Assembly (NCBI GenBank): GCA_010279815.1
Contig: QEOQ01000707.1
Span: 242,299-306,298 of the forward strand
DNA: 64,000 bases
Origin: Brachionus plicatilis
Taxonomy: Eukaryota; Rotifera; Eurotatoria; Ploima; Brachionidae
Direction of reading: 5' to 3'
Positions 10,001 to 22,316 of the stretch are shown here, in pieces. How positions within the stretch are numbered: position 1 is the stretch's first letter; each line of letters starts with the position of its first letter. Made by a program: the position numbers and the translations under genes. The notes beneath the pieces are model-generated. The model was not told where the DNA came from. It saw nothing but the letters and a program-made list of their open reading frames with translations, and searched no databases.

Positions 10001-13000
10001 ACCATCAGGAATTTCACTTTTATTTTCACATAAAACCTGATCTTCTTCAGAGATCTCATGTTTTTCATTCGAATTTTCATCAAACACTTTTGCTGTAACT
10101 TTGTCTGACTCTTTGCCAGCCAAGTTACTATTGCTCAACTTAAGATTTAAATCCGAGCCAGTCCTGCTCAAACTGCTTAGATAGGCATTTTTGTCGTCAA
10201 CAAAATCTTTGTAAAAATTGTTAACCCTAGATCTGATTGTGAGACTTTTGTGAAAATTTCTCAATTTTGACCCGGACACCGGAGCAATTTTGTTCTGAAC
10301 ATTTTGAAGATTAGTGGCAGTGATGTTAACGCCAATGGATTTGGAGTACTTTTCCTTGTCAGCCATAGTCATTGTCTTTGAGCGCTGCACCGAGTCTTGC
10401 TTGAGCTGGCCTATGTTAATTGAAGACATGGTAGATGGCAGTTTGTCCGGAATGGTAGGCTCAGTAAATGTTTGTCTCTTGTTTCTTAATGCAGCACTCT
10501 TTTGGTCATCACCACTCAAACTAGTCACCTGATTTGATTCATACGAACTGAGTGTGGGCTTAGAGGAAAGCAAAATTGACCTGCTCGGAGATGGTGGCTT
10601 ATTTTGAACAAAGATTTGTGGCGGAGGCTGAGCCAGTGTTTGAGTTTGGGTCCTTTGAATAGGTCGTCCTAGTTGAATATTCTTGAAATAGCTAAGTATA
10701 TTTTCATTATCATTGGTGCGAATTTTGGAAGTCGTATTTACAAAAGTCTGGGACTTTTCTATATTTGGAACTTTTGAACTAGGTCTTTCCACATTCCGAC
10801 CATTGTTGGTATCGCTAATTGTCAAAACTCGGCTCTTGGGGCTTGATGGCTTAGTAAAATCACTCTTATTTACCTGATTCAAATTTGATATCCTAGTTGA
10901 GAATGTGTCATATGAAAACTTGTTTGATCCATCTGACACTTTGTTTGGTGCTATTCCATTTTGGCTGAAAGTGGCACTTGATTTGCACGCAGGTTGCTTT
11001 GAGGGCGCATAGGGCTGATAGTTAGAATAGGCATTGTAGTCATACAAGTTGATGTTGGATGTGGCACGTTTTGTGGCCTCGTTCAACCGGTCCCAAAATG
11101 TCGACGACAACTGGGACTTTATTTCTTGCTCCTGTTTTTTGAGCGCTGATTGAGCAATGTTTAAAGTACTCGTTGACTTGGCGTCACTGATCAATGGTGG
11201 ATAAAAAGATAATGGATCTATAGTGCCTGATGATCGGTCGTAAATGGGGAATGTCGAATATGATGACGAAGTGGTGTATGTATTCATTTTGGGACTATTT
11301 TTATTCATATTTTATTTTATTTTTTTCTTAACTTTGGAAAAAAAATGGTGCTGATTTTAGAATCAAATTAAATCTGAACAAAAAATTTAATTTATTTATT
11401 TTTTTCCTAAAAGCTCAATTAAATGGAACCAAAAACTAAAATTTTCTGGTCTACTAAATTTGCTGAATCAAATTTAAAATTGATTTTGATTCAATTTATC
11501 AGTTGGATCCATTTGTCTCGTAATAGCCAAATATCGAAAGTTTTTGAAAGATTAGCCAAAATTTAATTTAATGAGGATCATAACTTTTCATTCAAAATTA
11601 ATTTTGATCAAACAGATAAATTCAATTTCAATTATGTTTTATTTTTTGTTTTTTTTTCAATTTAAATTACCTTAGAATTGTGGCAAGTCACCTGGGAAAA
11701 TTTTTAAAATTAACCAAAGCTTTTGATTTGATTAAGGATCGGTATGAAAAAAAATAAATAGATATCATTTGTGGCTTTTTATGCGATCAGCTTTTCTTTT
11801 TTACAAAACACTTTATCTTATTTGAGAAAAATACCTTAATTTTAGTCACCCAACATTCAAAGAACTTGTTGATTTAGAGCAGTAGCTTCAAAAGCTGGAA
11901 AATAACAAAAAAAAAAAAACAAATAAAAGTTATCTAATAGCTAATTTAAAATATTATAAAATAAATTGAAAAATTTTCCACAAGTCTCAGGTTCTTTTGT
12001 TTTGGCAAGCAAATTTGTTTGTGTTTAATAATAATTTTTTTGCCTAATAACCAATCTAGTTTTGTTTCTTCTAAATTCTCTTGTCATTCAAGCATTTAGT
12101 TTTATTTAAGTTAGTTTGTTGCCAAAATATTAAAAAATTTAATCAATTTTTTCTTTGTATGTTCTTTATCTATTTTTTTTTCTTTTTTTAACAAAAATGA
12201 GTTTCAAATTGAATTTTTTCGATCAGTATTAAAGAAGCCAATGTCAGAGTAAGTATTCTGTTTGTTTAAAAGAATTTTTTATAAAAACAAAACAAACACC
12301 TATTGAATAGCTTAGGTTGTTATGGGAAAATTTTGTTTGAATTTTTAGCAATTATTTTTACCTTTCATCAAATTGTCCTTGCTTGGCATGCTTGCATAAA
12401 CGTAATCGTTAATTTTCAAACCAAGTTCACTGTCCATTTTTGGTTTATAAGTAGAGATTACTTTAAAAGTCTTTCAAAAAAAGCGCTATAAGTTAAAAGC
12501 TGATAAATACTGAATCAATACTGACCATTTTATTGTCAGCCCTTGAATCTCGTGAGTAGAGGCGAACTTCCCATTCTCCTGGACGGCGGTAGTTTATGCA
12601 GTTGTTTGCTAAGTCAACTAGAATTTTTCTCTGTTCCGGTTCATATCCGAAGCCAAGGGTTAAGTGAAGCTGTTTCGAGTATGGAATTATATCATAGTTG
12701 GCTTTAAAAAAAAATTACCAAATTTTAAAAAAGCTTGGCTCTCTTTGAATAAATAAATTAAAAATTAATTTGAGTTGATTTCATTAAAATAAAAATCAAT
12801 TATCTTTGTTTATTCTAGTTATTTATTTAATAGAAAACAACTTTCGAATTTTTTTTATTTCATGCATTTTGTTTGCTAAATGATTTTAATTATTTCAAAC
12901 GTTTTGAATTATTGTATATATTTTTGTTTTTGTAAAGTTAAAATTATTTTAGCATGGCTAATAATCTTTTCGTAATATCAAAAATCTTCAGAGCATACTC

Positions 13001-15822
13001 TAACTTTAAAAATTTTCGTTGAATTATTTTTAATGGCTAAAAAGATAATTTTTTTTTCAAAAATTCAAAACATTATGTAACTACTAAAAATGATTTCAGT
13101 GGCTTTCGAAGCCTGAAAAGTTTATCTTTTCAAAACAATTAATCGGATTATTATAGGGCTTTTAACGTTCTTGATACTTTATGTATATTAAGAAAAAATA
13201 GAATATTTATCAGTAACTAGATATTTAATTTGTTTCATAATAAGCTGAAAAAAAAAATTATTTTTTTTTTTGAAAAAAACTAAAATAAAACATAACTTAA
13301 GACAAATCAGATACAGTTGTTTTACCAAGAATTATTAAAATCAGATATTTGGTTAAGAAAATTTATTGCATTCATAGATACTCAAAAAATTTTCTACATA
13401 TTTTGTTGAAAGTTTAAAGATTGAATAGGCTAGAAAAAGTTTTTAAAATTTACATTTTGAATCTTTTAAAAGTTTTTCGCTTAAGATAAAATCAAATAAC
13501 CAATTAATTTTGAAAAATTTGGGACTGACAGATTTCGTGATCATATCTTTTATCTGAATAAACTTATTATTTTATAATTTAAATAAAATTATGTTTAGAA
13601 AATTTGCCCTTTATTAGAAAAAATATTATTTTTACCAAATTGAAGTTTTAATTTTCTTTTAATTTAAAAAGCTTTGAGAAAAAATAAAAAATTAATTTAA
13701 TTAATCAATTTTTTAATATGAAATGTTTATCATTGTCACTGATTAAATTAATTAATTCTAAATTTTACCCACATTTTTATGTTTGGAAAATAGTACTTAA
13801 AAATCTTGTCGGCTAATTAATAAGAGCATTATTTTTCATTAAAAAAGTAATAAAAAAAATTTTAAACAAAGTTTTGCCAAATTTTAAGGTAAATTTAATC
13901 ATCAAAAAATTTAATTGCAGAACGAGATATTAAGATGGTATTTTTTGATCATTAAAATTTGGTTAAGTTTTGCAAAAACTTATTTTGGTAATAAATTTGA
14001 TCAAAAATATTGCTCCTATTGAATATTACCACTTTAGTAGGCCAGAATTCTGGTAAAATTTTCCAAATATTATTTAAAAATGTAGGTTAAATATTAAATA
14101 CCTTGAAAAATAAATTACATAGCCAGAGGGTATCATAATTAAAAACATATAAAAAAGTAAACTAAATAATTGCGCATCAAACTAAATCTGACAATTAACA
14201 CATAAAAATTATTTTTTCCTTTACTTAATGTGTTCCCAACTTTTTTAATTGATTTTAATTTTTGTGATCTTAACTCTTTAAAAAAAAAATTTAAAAGATG
14301 AATCTAAAAATGAAAAAAAAAATACTAAGAAACTCTCAAGGGTTAGTTTAGTAGGATTTTTTTTAACAAAAACTTTATTTTAAATGAAGAAAGAAGAACA
14401 TTTTATTTTAATTACTGATTCAAATCTTTTATTTAACTTTTTTATGGTTCAATTTTGATTTGAAAAATTGTTTTATGTGATTTTCACATTTCGATAAATT
14501 CATTTTATCCGTTTTTCATCATTTTAAATAAAGAGTTTTCTTTTTAAGCGCGAATCACATTTTTTATGCAATTTAATCTCTCTTTATTTGTTTTTAATTC
14601 TCACCTTCGAAATCTTTCTAAAAATTATTTTTTCTTATTAGGTTCTAAAAAAATTGCGATGCTCCCAACAGCAAGAGTAAAGCAATTATAATGGCAACAT
14701 TTTTAGATATACTTAAAAGATTTTTAAGTAGGTAGGACTTTTATTGATGCCAATTATTCAGATACTATTTTGAAGCAGAATATGATACTTTCTCTTTAAA
14801 TATTTTTTAATATTCTTTTAAATTAATTTCATCCAATTTTTAGACAAACTAAAATAGAATCAAAATTTTGGCATTTACATAAAAATTTAATTAGCATTTC
14901 TTTTAAAATCATAAAATAAAAAATATCAAAATTTTTTAGAGAAATTATTAATTAAAATTATAATTTTAGAGATCAAAAATTCTAAACACTTACTGTATTT
15001 AGCTGCTATCTTATTAAAATTTGCCACAATTTGTCTGATTGTATTTTCTGAATCAACATCGGGATACAATAAAATCATTTGATGAGAGGAATGCAAGTCC
15101 AAATTGATGGCATTCATTTTTGCTGATTTATTTGAATTTAAATTTGCCAACTCATTCAAGTTTTTAAAGGACTTTTCAAAAGCTTTGTGAAGATTTGTTA
15201 TTTGGTTATCAGGTATTTTAAAAAAGGGAGTTAATTTCATAAATGGTAACAGATTGTTATAGTGGGCTTCATTACTGCCGATCTTTTGTTTGACCATTTG
15301 AAAATATTGAGAAATTTGGTTTCCAAGTTTTCCAACTGGACACAAAACCAAAAGACAATCTCTTGTCGAGACTAAGGATTCGTTGTTTAAAATAGGATCT
15401 TTGGCATGTTTCATCAACCAATTGATAGCATCAATGCTATTCTGGTATCCAGTAGCTGCAAGTGCCTTTTCTAATCGGTCCCTTTTGATACCCAGGCTCA
15501 ATAGTTCTCTAAATACAATTGTCTCAAATCTGTGCTTGTGATTAGGTCGGTTCAAAGCCGAATCATTCAGAGTATCAACCAAAGACTTTCTATTTCGATA
15601 CTTTGAATCAATCGTTTGCTCCGAACTAAACTTGGTGTCAGGAGACTTTTCTGATCGAATCACTGAATTCAATTCATTTAGATTTTCATAATTAAAAGAA
15701 TTTTCACTGGAGTTGGTATTAAATGACAAAGTCTTGGAAGTTCCATAGGCAGGATTCACAGATAAATGTATATTCCGATTGTTTATCAATACAGGTTGAT
15801 TTTCGCGCAGCTTATCAGACAT
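4068..15822 (-). CDS. UBASH3: UBASH3/STS-type phosphatase (UBA, 2H-esterase, SH3, PGM), five exons
   Basis: Exons 15822-14994, 12701-12522, 12460-12362, 9905-9303 and 4558-4068 join in phases 1,1,1,1 to give 733 aa. Exon 1 starts with an ATG and carries a serine-rich leader and a UBA domain (about residues 101-143, LLSLGIKRDRLEKALAATGY), then the 2H-phosphoesterase-like region, which ends in exon 2 (HLTLGFGYEPEQRKIL). Exons 2-4 build the SH3 (YKPKMDSELGLKINDYVY ... GEAGYFPAKNVERV). Exons 4-5 carry a histidine-phosphatase (PGM-like) domain with the RHGER catalytic motif near residue 478, SPALRC for the second arginine, RLEPSIFEF for the acid and VGHAG for the second histidine. Known UBASH3 proteins are 620-660 aa and dephosphorylate tyrosine-kinase substrates while binding ubiquitin. 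The catalytic residues are all present, so activity is expected. The last intron (4.7 kb) is packed with transposon debris. An optional large exon lies at 11308-10003. Confidence 0.93.
5146..5560 (+). mobile_element. CR1/L2-like LINE 3'-end fragment
   Basis: Translated in broken frames, the stretch gives RGYIYKFMHGIELVEKS, then RGHCFKYHKEISRLQHRNNFF and FIWNSLPNQLVEAPNVNSFK. These are the characteristic last segments of CR1/L2-type LINE reverse transcriptases (RGD-IxxYKI-NG, RGH-L, FF--R----WN-LP--VV-A-S-N-FK). A stop follows NFNVT in the first part, so the copy is dead. It lies in the last intron of UBASH3. Confidence 0.75.
5818..5940. mobile_element. CAGAGTTGTT-type hAT-like MITE
   Basis: Left end CAGAGTTTTTAAAAGTC and right end TTTTAAACAACTCTG are inverted, and the internal TTAAGTCAAGT / ACTTGACTTAAG words are inverted too. 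The ends match copies at 8992-9220 and the single end at 55781. I could not see a clean 8-bp duplication, so the copy is probably old. Confidence 0.62.
6486..6728. mobile_element. Tc1/mariner-like MITE, 243 bp, near-perfect long TIR
   Basis: The left end starts CAGTACATTTCTAAACAAAG and the right end is its exact complement; the match runs about 27 bp, through GTTAACAG. TA flanks both sides (6484-6485, 6729-6730). The interior holds imperfect tandem copies of a unit around CTTAAACCGCTCATAAACACTG. Long identical TIRs suggest a fairly recent insertion. Confidence 0.83.
6729..6745. repeat. (TAG)n microsatellite
   Basis: About six trinucleotide units directly abut the right end of the preceding MITE. 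Confidence 0.8.
7730..8610 (+). mobile_element. Ty3/Gypsy-type gag remnant with in-frame TAG
   Basis: Two open stretches, 7789-8142 and 8239-8610, are in the same frame, separated by a TAG at 8140-8142 that replaces an expected residue in KVDE-stop-IYLVETEARTQG. The joined product resembles retrotransposon Gag: VDDIPKLYGN, then IYLVETEA, ALQMLRNMQKRDESVTWEKF, and a helical region ending ALDPRVRAELE. No protease, reverse transcriptase or integrase follows, and the coding region runs into poly-T, so only the gag part survives. It sits inside the last UBASH3 intron on the opposite strand. Confidence 0.7.
8992..9220. mobile_element. CAGAGTTGTT-type hAT-like MITE, 229 bp
   Basis: It begins CAGAGTTGTTCATAAGTC and ends GGGACTTTTAAACAACTCTG, inverted ends with nested AGTCCGGACT words. 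The middle contains a CTGGAACGGCAA core shared with the copy at 22961-23338. No exact 8-bp duplication is visible. Confidence 0.65.
10003..11308 (-). CDS. large optional exon or alternative first exon of UBASH3 (Ser/Pro/Gln-rich)
   Basis: An open frame of 435 codons starts with an ATG at 11308 and ends at a donor (GATG/GTAC) at 10003 in phase 1. That is exactly the phase the UBASH3 exon starting at 9905 needs, across a 97-nt intron. The product is low-complexity (many Ser, Asn, Thr, Pro, Gln) with no recognised domain; the last part (AKVFDENSNEKHEISEEDQ) is faintly SH3-like. If used as a first exon it would give a form lacking UBA and 2H domains but keeping half the SH3 and the phosphatase. 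As a cassette it would need an acceptor such as AG/GC at 11226 (phase 1) and would split the SH3. An independent gene is less likely, because the frame closes only through the UBASH3 exon. Which form exists needs transcript data. Confidence 0.6.
11835..11894 (-). other. possible 60-nt alternative UBASH3 exon with stop
   Basis: A strong acceptor (long T tract then CCAG) precedes 60 nt ended by a donor AAG/GTATTT. Joined in phase 1 after the exon ending at 12362 it reads AFEATALNQQVL then TGA. It would truncate the protein inside the SH3, as an alternative terminal or poison exon. Weak evidence. Confidence 0.3.
12702..14993. other. UBASH3 intron 1, no gene inside
   Basis: The 2.3-kb intron is AT-rich. 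An imperfect hairpin lies near 13866-13985 (AAGTTTTGCCAAATTTTAAGG and its approximate complement). No transposon protein was recognised. Confidence 0.5.
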
Positions 15823-18800
15823 TTACAATCTAAAAACAAAACAAAATAATTTATTTTTTTTTCAGTCTTAATAAATAAAATTTAATTTAACCAAGCATTG
15901 TCTTGGCTCTAAATTCAATTTAATGTTTAACTAAAGTCGAGCTAAAATTTAGAGCACATTTAAAAGTATCTTAAAATTTCAATTAATCAACCGTGCTCAT
16001 TAACTCAAAATTAATTGAAATATTGATAATATATTTTTTCATCAAAATAGAAAAATTAAAAATTTTCTAAGATGTTTTGAAATCAATTAAGCATAAAAAT
16101 TCACTACTCCTGATTAAATCATAGTTGTCTTGTTATTTTAAGTCCATTTAACTAAAATTTACTCTAAAAAGCCATTTAAAAATTTATTTTTTTTTACCAT
16201 TTGTTTGGTATACTTTGACCTAAATTTTGGCTCCCAAATGCTTCAGTTTTTTTTTTGAACAACAAAATCAAATTTAGACCATGCTAGTTTAAAAATCTGG
16301 CAAATTAGTTTTTGCCTTTAAATTTTTTAAATAAAATTTCACTTTTAATAATTAAATGATAAAGAGAATTAGAAATTTTTTTTGGATGCATTTTTAATGC
16401 TCCGTTTCGTCTTTGTATATAATGATGATTGGGCATGAAAATGCACATTAAATAAATCAATTTATATTTAAAAAAAATTGATTTCCTATCAAAAAGATTT
16501 AATTCCGAGTTGAGCAAAATTCTAAATTAAAGTCTAAAAATTGATTAGTTAATAATTCATAATAACATTTTTTTAAAATCTATAAAGTAAATACGAAAAA
16601 AAATTCAATCTTAAAATCACTTGATAAATTTCTAACTAAAAAAATTTAATTTGAAATTAAAACGAAACAATTTTTCATTAGATCAAATAATGCAACTCTT
16701 TTGGGGATTTTTCACATTGCTTTTACCAATTACATCTCTTTTTATTTGAAAAATCAATAAAACCCTCTTTTTTGCTCAAAATTATTGCAAGATTTAGCTC
16801 TTTCTTTTTATTTAAAAAATTGGCTTTTATTATCTTCCGAATGTACAAATAATTATTTCCAAATTGTTTTTTCTACTCTAAATACAATTATGCGAAAGAA
16901 ATTTTACAAAGTTAAAAAATTGTGTAATAAAGAGCTACACATGATTTAAATTGGAATCCAATTAGGTGCAATTGAGCTTAACTGGTTGTAATCGTTGCAT
17001 AAAAACTAGATAAACATTTAAATGTTTAGATAAAAATAATTTGAAAAAAGCGTTGGAAAATTACATAATTAATAAAATTCATTTTTATATCATAGAGCAA
17101 AAACGATCGTAAAGCCAACTCTATTTTTAAGCATGTTCAGGAATTTGAAAATAATTTTCTCAGATAAGGAAACATTAAATTTTTACTCAGAAATAGCTTA
17201 AAATACTGCCCTGGTATTATGATTTGAAGAAATCATGTTCCTTAATAATTAGCAGACTATTTTTATTGTAAATTAAATGATATATGGCTGAAAATGTTTA
17301 CATTATTTTTTTCTTATCTAAAATTACGCCTTAGATAAGCAGTATAAAAATAAATTTGCGATTAAAATTATTAGACTCTTGAAAAATCAAAGCTAAAAAA
17401 GTATTATTGATTTTCTATTTTCTTTAAGAGAAAAACATCTTTGTTACCTTTTAATTATTTTAAACAAAAAATAAAAAAAATAAATTTTAAATCTAAATTT
17501 TTGAGTTACATTGTTTACTTACCTATGGATAATTTTTTGAAAAATATTAAATTTAGTTTTTTTCTTAAGCTAATTTTAGTTCATCCACTGAAAAGCTTTG
17601 CCGAGCATTTTACTTATTGAACAATCTGATCGATTCTTTTCTTAAGTCAAAATAATTTAAGTTTAAGGAATCGTAGTTAAATTATAAGAAATGTCTGAAA
17701 ATTAATAATTAATTCAATAGAGACAAATATTTAATTCAATAGAGATGTAAATAAATGATCGACATAGCTTAATAATAAATTCTAAAATTTTTCAATCATA
17801 AGCAAAAGATCTAAAATAATAAAAAAAAAATTTATATAAATATTTTTGAATCAAAAAAGCGTATTTAAATTCAATGAATTTTTTCTTTATTTTACATAAT
17901 AAAAAAAATTCTAGTTCTAGTTACATGAACATTGAAAATAAAAACGAAAGGCATAATAAAAACGAAAAAAAACTCTTACTTAATAAATTATAATTTTAAA
18001 ATTTGTTAATTCAAAGCCTTTTAATTAACTTATATTTTTTCAAAAAAAATAATTGTTAAACTAATTGTTAAATAATTAATTTCAATAGTGCGTTATCAAT
18101 TATTATCAAAAAAATTAAATTTTATTTGAATATTTTTTAATCTCATCAAATTTTTTTCACTTTAGTCTAGCTTAATTTATTGAGTAAAATCTGATGCATC
18201 AGGTTCAAAGTTTATTTTTAATTTGATTTATTTTCTATTAAAAGGAAAAATTCAAAGCTAAATTCAAGCAAAAATAAAAAAAAATGTCAAAAGAAAGGCT
18301 ATTATTAAATTCAAGCTATCAATTTTATTAGCTTAATGGTAAAAACTGTGGACAAAATATGACTTATAATTCTATTATCATAATGCAACCAATTTAGTTT
18401 ATTCAAGATGGGATTTATATTTTTTCGTTGTTTAGAGTTGGGCAATTAAATCAAGTGATCTTGAGAATAATTTTTTAAATTCAATAAAAATATTTTTTTT
18501 TATTTATAAAACTTTTTTACCTATTATTTTATTGATTTTTGGGAAATATTTTGATAATTTTTGAGGCTTCTAGTAAAGTTATTTAAAGCATAACACGTTA
18601 ATTGGCGTTAGAGTGTATATTCTGAAACGTAACTGGATTATTTCAATGGAATTAGAATTATTTTTTTAATTATTATGATTAAAGCTCTCTTTTGATCAAC
18701 ATCGTTTTTTTATTTTTTAAGTATTTATTATTTTGATTGCTGATTTTAAATTTTTTAATTTTGGTCAAGTGAATAAAAAATGACCAAAATTATGGTCAAA

Positions 18801-19258
18801 TATTTGAAATTTTTTTTTAATAAAACTTTAAAAATGAACGTTTTATTTTTCAAGTACTGTCTGAAAAAAAAAATCAACCCTCGTAAAATAATTTAAACTA
18901 GAATTATCTGATAAGGAGATAAAAGAACTTTACAAATTGCTCGGAAAATTTGCCAACAAAATACAAAAATAGTCGAACGATTCTTTTTTTTAAGTGGTTT
19001 TATGATTAAATTCAATCCAAGATCAAATGACGTCTCTAAATAATTTCACCTAAGTTTCATTGGTACAGCTAAAAGAGCTAATTTTTTGAATAATTTTTTT
19101 GAAAATTAAACAACTAACTATGATAAGTTGGCTTTTTAATTAAGATTGTTATCAGCAATCATTTCACTGTCAGTTGATAATTTACTAGTATAAATAATAT
19201 TTTGGGTAGTTAAAATTTTTCATGAAATTTAAGTTTTTAAATACATAAATAATTGAAA
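15823..19258. other. 3.4-kb intergenic region
   Basis: This lies between the divergent UBASH3 (-) and ML-domain (+) genes and should contain both promoters. No exon, RNA gene or well-bounded element was seen. A short duplicated phrase (TTAATTCAATAGAGA) occurs near 17710-17745. Confidence 0.5.
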
Positions 19259-19864
19259 ATGTCCAACAAATTTGTAATTATTCTAGGTTTGATATTTTTT
19301 GTTGCTGTTTTAGGAGAAGGTGCAAGATCCAGAGTGGCCATAAGAAATAGACAAGACAAGCGAGCACCATGCAGCAATTCAACTCATCCTGGTAATAAAA
19401 TGGCACCGTGTAGCCAATCAAATGAAACTGATGCCAGTCCAGAAAGCCTGAATATTATTCCTTGTATGAAGAGAATGAGAACCTTGTCAAACATTGACTC
19501 AATTGTAATTCCAGGCTGTTCAAAATACCCATGTCTGTTTAAGCGTGGTGATTCATCAAAGATCCAAGTTGCCTTCACTCCCTTGTACAGAATTAGAGCA
19601 ATGCAGCTAAGCATTGCCGGAATCATTCAAGGAAATAGTGTTGACTTTCCATTAGATGATCAAAATCATTGTCAAACATCTGTGGTGGAATTGGCTTCAC
19701 AAAATGCTACCAGATGCGCTTTGAACAGAAACACACAATATAACTACGAATTCTCTTTACCAATTTTGAAATCGTATCCACCAATGCCACTGAATGTTAG
19801 ATATGAAGTTAAACAATTTGGAAGATCACTATTTTGCTTCCTTCTGCCCATCAGAATTGTCTAA
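19259..19864 (+). CDS. secreted ML-domain (NPC2/MD-2-like) lipid-binding protein
   Basis: A single-exon frame of 201 codons begins at ATG 19259 (MSNKFVIILGLIFFVAVLGEGA), a typical signal peptide with probable cleavage after about residue 20. A short Ser/Asn linker with cysteines follows. From about residue 65 the ML pattern is clear: SIVIPGCSKYPCLFKRGD (the family's C...PC-LxRG start), VDFPLDDQNHC, CALNRNTQYNYEF, then a closing VRYEVKQFGRSLFCF. Paired cysteines are spaced as in NPC2-type proteins, which bind sterols or other lipids in lysosomes or outside the cell. The protein is longer than usual NPC2 (about 150 aa) because of the N-terminal linker. A damaged second copy of its 3' part lies at 27002-27156, so this gene was once duplicated in tandem. 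Substrate unknown. Confidence 0.85.
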   Translation: MSNKFVIILGLIFFVAVLGEGARSRVAIRNRQDKRAPCSNSTHPGNKMAPCSQSNETDASPESLNIIPCMKRMRTLSNIDSIVIPGCSKYPCLFKRGDSSKIQVAFTPLYRIRAMQLSIAGIIQGNSVDFPLDDQNHCQTSVVELASQNATRCALNRNTQYNYEFSLPILKSYPPMPLNVRYEVKQFGRSLFCFLLPIRIV

Positions 19865-21478
19865 AGAAATTAGACAGATATTCAAAATTTTCAATAATGT
19901 AAAATTTTTTTAAATTTAATTAAATTCAAACAATCAATCAAGTTTTTCTTTTAATAAATTTTAACAATTAAATAAACTAAAAAGTTTTTAGTAAAAACAG
20001 TTTGTCTATTGCTTATTTTAATTCCGATTTAAATCAATGATTTAAAATTAAATATATTCAATGGAAAGGATCACTAAAAAATCCAATATCTATTATTTAC
20101 CCTTTTCACTCAATACTAATTGAATAATTTTCAGAACTGAATATAATCAAGCTCAATTAATTCAAAAAGACCAATTTATCTAGTGAAGTCTTGATGAGAA
20201 GATTATAATTTAAAAGAATATTGCGTTTTTAATTAAAAATCTAGAATTTTTTTGATTTTTTTAAATAAAAAAACAACATATTCTATTCTAATTAATTTTA
20301 TTATAATTCTCTTTAAATTTTTCTGATAATTGTTTTACTGTTTTAGTTAAGCAAATATTTGTTCAAACTATTTAAATCTAAAACGGAAGCTTCGATGAAA
20401 ACAATATGGATTATTATCATGATGAATAGTAAGCTAAAAATTCTTCACTTAAACATTCAATCAATAGCAAGTGAATCAAAACAAGCTCAGCTTCAACATT
20501 TAATTGATATTACAAATCCTGACATTATCAGTTTAAATGAAACTTTATTGAAGCCTAAAAATATTCTTGAAATAACTAATTTCACCATATTTTGTTCCGA
20601 CAGACTCAACCGCAAAGGAGGTGGTGCAGCAATTTGTATAAAAAATTCTTTGGTTGGATCAGTTGTTGACATAAAAAATCATCTGATTCATGAAAATGGA
20701 ATTGGGCTCGAACTGGAACTAAAAAATAACAACAAATTAGCAATTTTTTCGTTTTACATCAGTCCATGCACTCGGATCAATTTATAGCTCTTCGAGCACC
20801 TGACCTAAAAATTCAAAAATTTTATTATAATTGGTGATTTCAATGCAAAAAACTCAATGTGGCACTGTCAGTCAACCGACCCAAAAGGCGAAGTTTATGA
20901 AAATTTCATAAGCGAATTCAATTTGCATGTACTTATCTGCCCAAAAAATACATTAAATCGTGGCAAAAGCGTTCTGGACCTCTCAATTTGCTCTAATTCT
21001 ATGCGTAATTTTTTTAACTCATATACAGTTTTAGATAATCAAATACACTGAAAAAAAAATAAGCGTCTTAACAATAAAAAAAGTGATTTTTTAAAAAAAA
21101 AAGCGACTTATAAAATTTTTTCGAGTGAAAAGCGACTCAATTAAGCAAAGAAAAAAGAGACTTTATTTAAGCCCATTAAAATCGGTTACACAATTTTTTA
21201 ATAGAATACCACAATTTTTTAAAATGATTCCACAATTATTTAATAAATGTACACAATTTTTAAAATAATCCATAAAAATAAAGATTTACACTTAATTAAA
21301 TAAAAAAACACTTATTATATAAAATTGACACTTATTTGATTAAGAAGACCATTAATTAATTAAAAAACTCATTCTTTTAAATTTTTGACCCTATTTACAA
21401 GTGTTGAAATTACTCAAAATAAAAAGTGGAAGTAAAATAGAAATAATTATATTACATGTAAATTAAAAAAAATTTAAA

Positions 21479-21831
21479 ATGTCCAGTGCAAGCATTTTAG
21501 AAAATAACTTTAACAACACAGTCGAAGATGCTGAACCTTTAACAAAAAACAAAAGAAGCACAGGTAGGACTTTTGATTTTTTGCATGATTGCGAATCGTT
21601 AGATGAATTCGTACAATCAAGCGTTAAATGGCAAAAAGTGGTCGAATTTCGACGAGAAAGGGAATTGAATCTGACGAAGATTCAGAAGATGAAGCATTGT
21701 CAAAAAGACCAAGAATCGAATCAGATCAGAACGAAGCGTTTGACAGCGAGTCAAAATCATGCGAAAACTGTGGCAGTAAAATGACGAAAAGAAGATACTG
21801 GGCTGGTCCGAATAAATGTGGTAAAAAATAA
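21479..21831 (+). pseudogene. small transposon-borne ORF with a CxxC pair, frameshifted
   Basis: One frame starts MSSASILENNFNN and runs to 21784; a second overlapping frame (from 21628) reads DSEDEALSKRPRIESD and then SCENCGSKMTKRRYWAGP to a stop at 21831. Together they suggest one acidic protein with a CENC zinc-binding pair and a frame slip near 21630-21700. It resembles the N-terminal zinc-binding part of some transposases, but I cannot name the family. Confidence 0.4.
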
Positions 21832-22316
21832 TTTTTTTTTTTTTTTTTTTAAATATATTTTTTTTTGAATTTTTTGTGTGATTAAAAAAAATTTTTTGTG
21901 AAAGAAAAAAAAATTATATAGCTTTTTTTTAATGTTTGTGTTTTTTTTTAATAAATATGTGTTGAAATATAAAAAAAAAAAGGTTTTTCTTAATTTATTG
22001 GATATTTTAATTAATTGTGGTTTTTTTAATAAAATTGTGGTATGTAACTTAAAAATTGTGGTATTTTATTAAAAAATTGTGGTATCAAAAATGATTTCGC
22101 GCTTTATTTATAAAAGTTAAATACACAATAAGCTCCTCCTTTTAATAACTAATAAGAAGAAAATAAAACTCTCCTGTAATTTTAACGGACAATTTTTATT
22201 TTCAAAATTATAACAGATGTTTTGCAATTTTACATTATTATAATTTCGTTTGAATTCAAGAGTTCAACATTATTTTTCTAAAATTCATATTGTCCTAAAT
22301 GAATGTTTTTTATTGT

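Noticed and set aside
9884..11308. The 474-codon open frame as an independent complete gene
   Set aside because: The last 40 codons run into obvious intron sequence after the GATG/GTAC donor, and the frame fits the next UBASH3 exon in phase, so an alternative exon is more likely.
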